DNA from: Blakeslea trispora
Taxonomy: Eukaryota > Mucoromycota > Mucoromycetes > Mucorales > Choanephoraceae
Length of the DNA stretch: 30,677 nt
Assembly: GCA_025331445.1 (NCBI GenBank)
Contig: JAIWNE010000216.1
Coordinates: 1 to 30,677 of the forward strand
Direction of reading: 5' to 3'
Shown here piece after piece: positions 29,642 to 30,677 of the stretch. The number at the start of each line of letters is the position of its first letter. Within the stretch, counting starts at the first letter, position 1. A model generated the notes under the pieces. That model did not search any database, was not told where the DNA came from, and saw only the letters and a program-made list of their open reading frames with translations. The position numbers were made by a program, and so were the translations under genes.

Positions 29642-29772
29642 CCAGCTGGAGGGGGTATGGGGAGGCTGTCCTCCCCCAACCGAAGCAGCAATAGCTAGGA
29701 ACGGTAAATCAAGCCTAAGCCAGCTGAGGGTTTAAGGGGAGAGTTGTCCCTCCCTCACGCGGAGCAGTATAA
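29642..29772. repeat. Two GC-rich hairpin units, candidate Helitron terminal structure
   Basis: Unit 1 starts CCAGCTG at 29642 and contains GGGGAGG-CTGT-CCTCCCC (29659-29676), a perfect seven-base stem, then GAAGCAGCA and CTAG at 29695-29698. Unit 2 starts CCAGCTG at 29720 and contains GGGGAGAGTTGTCCCTCCC (29736-29754, imperfect), then GGAGCAGTA. The period is about 78 bases. A hairpin followed at 18 bases by CTAG resembles a Helitron 3' end (hairpin then CTRR), although the base after CTAG is G rather than the expected T. The next gene downstream is Helitron-like, so these units may instead sit at its 5' end. Confidence 0.45.
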
Positions 29773-29876
29773 TTACCGAAAATTTATATAACGAATAATT
29801 TTTATTGCTTAAGTGTCCTTATCATTATTACAGTAACTTCTTAGACTTGAGTTATTTGATCACTGCTTTGCCTACT

Positions 29877-30677
29877 ATGACAGACGATACAACACTTAGA
29901 AGAAGTGGAAGAAAGAGACGACTCAATCAAGATCCGGAATTTGTATATACAACAATCCTTCAAATGCAGATTATACTCAAGTTCGACTGAGGATCAAAGA
30001 ACACTGATCAAGTTGATCAAAAAACTCCCCTTGAAAGGATTAGAAGACAAAAAGGGAAAATCAGAGAGCATCACATCAAAGAAGGAAGCCGAGCTCCACA
30101 AATGAAGCTCAATTGAAGAAGCCAGAAGAAGAAATACTGAAAATCGAGGAGCATTGCGTCAAAGAAGACGGCAACTTCAGGTACAAAATTGCTTCTTGCA
30201 CTGTGCTTCTGTCAAATCAGAGGCTAAACTGACATCAATTTTATTTTAAGAGTGACCTGGATGATGCCAATGAATTTGACCTGATTGTTCAAAAGTATCA
30301 ATCTGAGATTAGAAAGGCCAACTGTAGCTTGTGTCTTTGTGGTAGTCTTGGTTTCAGACCAAACTAAATCAGTAACAAAAATTCATGCTTGCACGTAATG
30401 CAAGTCAAGAATCATTGATGATGTGTTTAATTCAATCAACATGAAATTCAAATGTTTTTTGTTTAATTGTTCATTAGATGTGAAAAAACTACACAAACCA
30501 GACTATGTGCTTCAAATGGACTTGAACTTCGGAAATCTAAAAGCACACTTGTCTAAACAGGGTAGAGAAAGATTAGTGTCGGCTCGTCATGTTTTTCAAT
30601 CCATTTATACTGTTACTTGTTTACGTGGCAGTACCAAAAGTAAAGGAGGTACTGTAAATGTGCCTGTTTTCAGTTGA
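29877..30677 (+). pseudogene. Decayed N-terminal region of a Helitron Rep/helicase protein, continues past window
   Basis: Start-like ATG at 29877 with LRRSGRKRRLNQDPEF. The frame is broken by TGA at 29988-29990 and 30108-30110 and then shifts. The next exon-like part (30118-30180) reads EARRRNTENRGALRQRRRQ and ends at a GTACAA donor. A 70-base intron (30181-30250) with CTGAC before TTTTAAG keeps phase 0 into an exon with FDLIVQKYQSEIRKANCSLC, closing at TAA 30365-30367. The last frame (30423-30677, perhaps from an acceptor at about 30478) reads LHKPDYVLQMDLNFGNLK, then a block with RERLVSARHVFQSIYTVT and KSKGGTVNVP. This matches the conserved region N-terminal to the Rep domain of Helitrons (elements that move by rolling-circle replication). 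Catalytic Rep and helicase domains would lie beyond the window. Confidence 0.55.

Noticed and set aside
29341..29691. 116-codon frame on the - strand
   Set aside because: It overlaps the GACGATGAA microsatellite and the GC-rich hairpin unit and looks like low-complexity translation.
1..30677. CRISPR array, bacterial operon or prophage
   Set aside because: No regularly spaced repeats of the right size, no ribosome-binding-site-led gene strings, and short spliceosomal introns point to a eukaryote.

Overview
This is an AT-rich eukaryotic window made almost entirely of transposable elements. Short introns (about 55-70 bases, GTAAGY donors, TACTAAC/CTAAC-type branch points close to the AG), tnp2-type transposase remains, a LINE-type ORF1 with CCHC knuckles and a Helitron-type N-terminal region together suggest an early-diverging fungus, most likely Mucoromycota (inference; no marker gene is present). 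I see no intact host protein gene. The only clearly functional-looking gene is a tRNA-Gly(GCC) at 19582-19652.

Layout. 1-4090: a decayed CACTA/EnSpm-like (tnp2) transposase on the + strand, entering from the left edge, facing a spliced companion gene on the - strand (2855-4090). 4091-5280: intergenic. 5281-11647: element A. 11651-11932: spacer with two hairpins. 11933-15807: element B, inverted relative to A and internally deleted. 15808-22019: mixed segment with two orphan terminal exons, a basic small ORF, the tRNA, a diverged relative of the element cargo (D, 20056-21145) and a pair of inverted ~144-base promoter-like repeats. 22020-28162: element C, same orientation as A. 28170-29205: a broken LINE ORF1 on the - strand. 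29642-30677: GC-rich hairpins followed by a decayed Helitron N-terminal region that runs to the window edge.

The central discovery is the A/B/C family. Each copy starts with CACCAC and ends with GTGGTG. A is flanked by GGT/GGT and B by TAC/TAC, so these are terminal-inverted-repeat DNA transposons with 3-base target duplications and CACTA-like ends (6367, 3875 and 6143 bases). None encodes a recognisable transposase. They carry instead a decayed multi-exon gene for a hydrophobic protein reading toward the left end, and a second decayed exon-containing locus reading toward the right end. D is a more readable relative of the first gene. B is a mosaic: one stretch looks identical to A, the remainder resembles C. 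The left end of A is unrelated to that of B and C. C has mismatched flanks that belong to two different repeats. Frequent recombination and gene conversion between copies is the simplest explanation. The tnp2 locus at the left edge is a plausible relative of whatever mobilised these elements, but its own ends are not visible here.

All alignments were made by eye; percentages and block limits are approximate.
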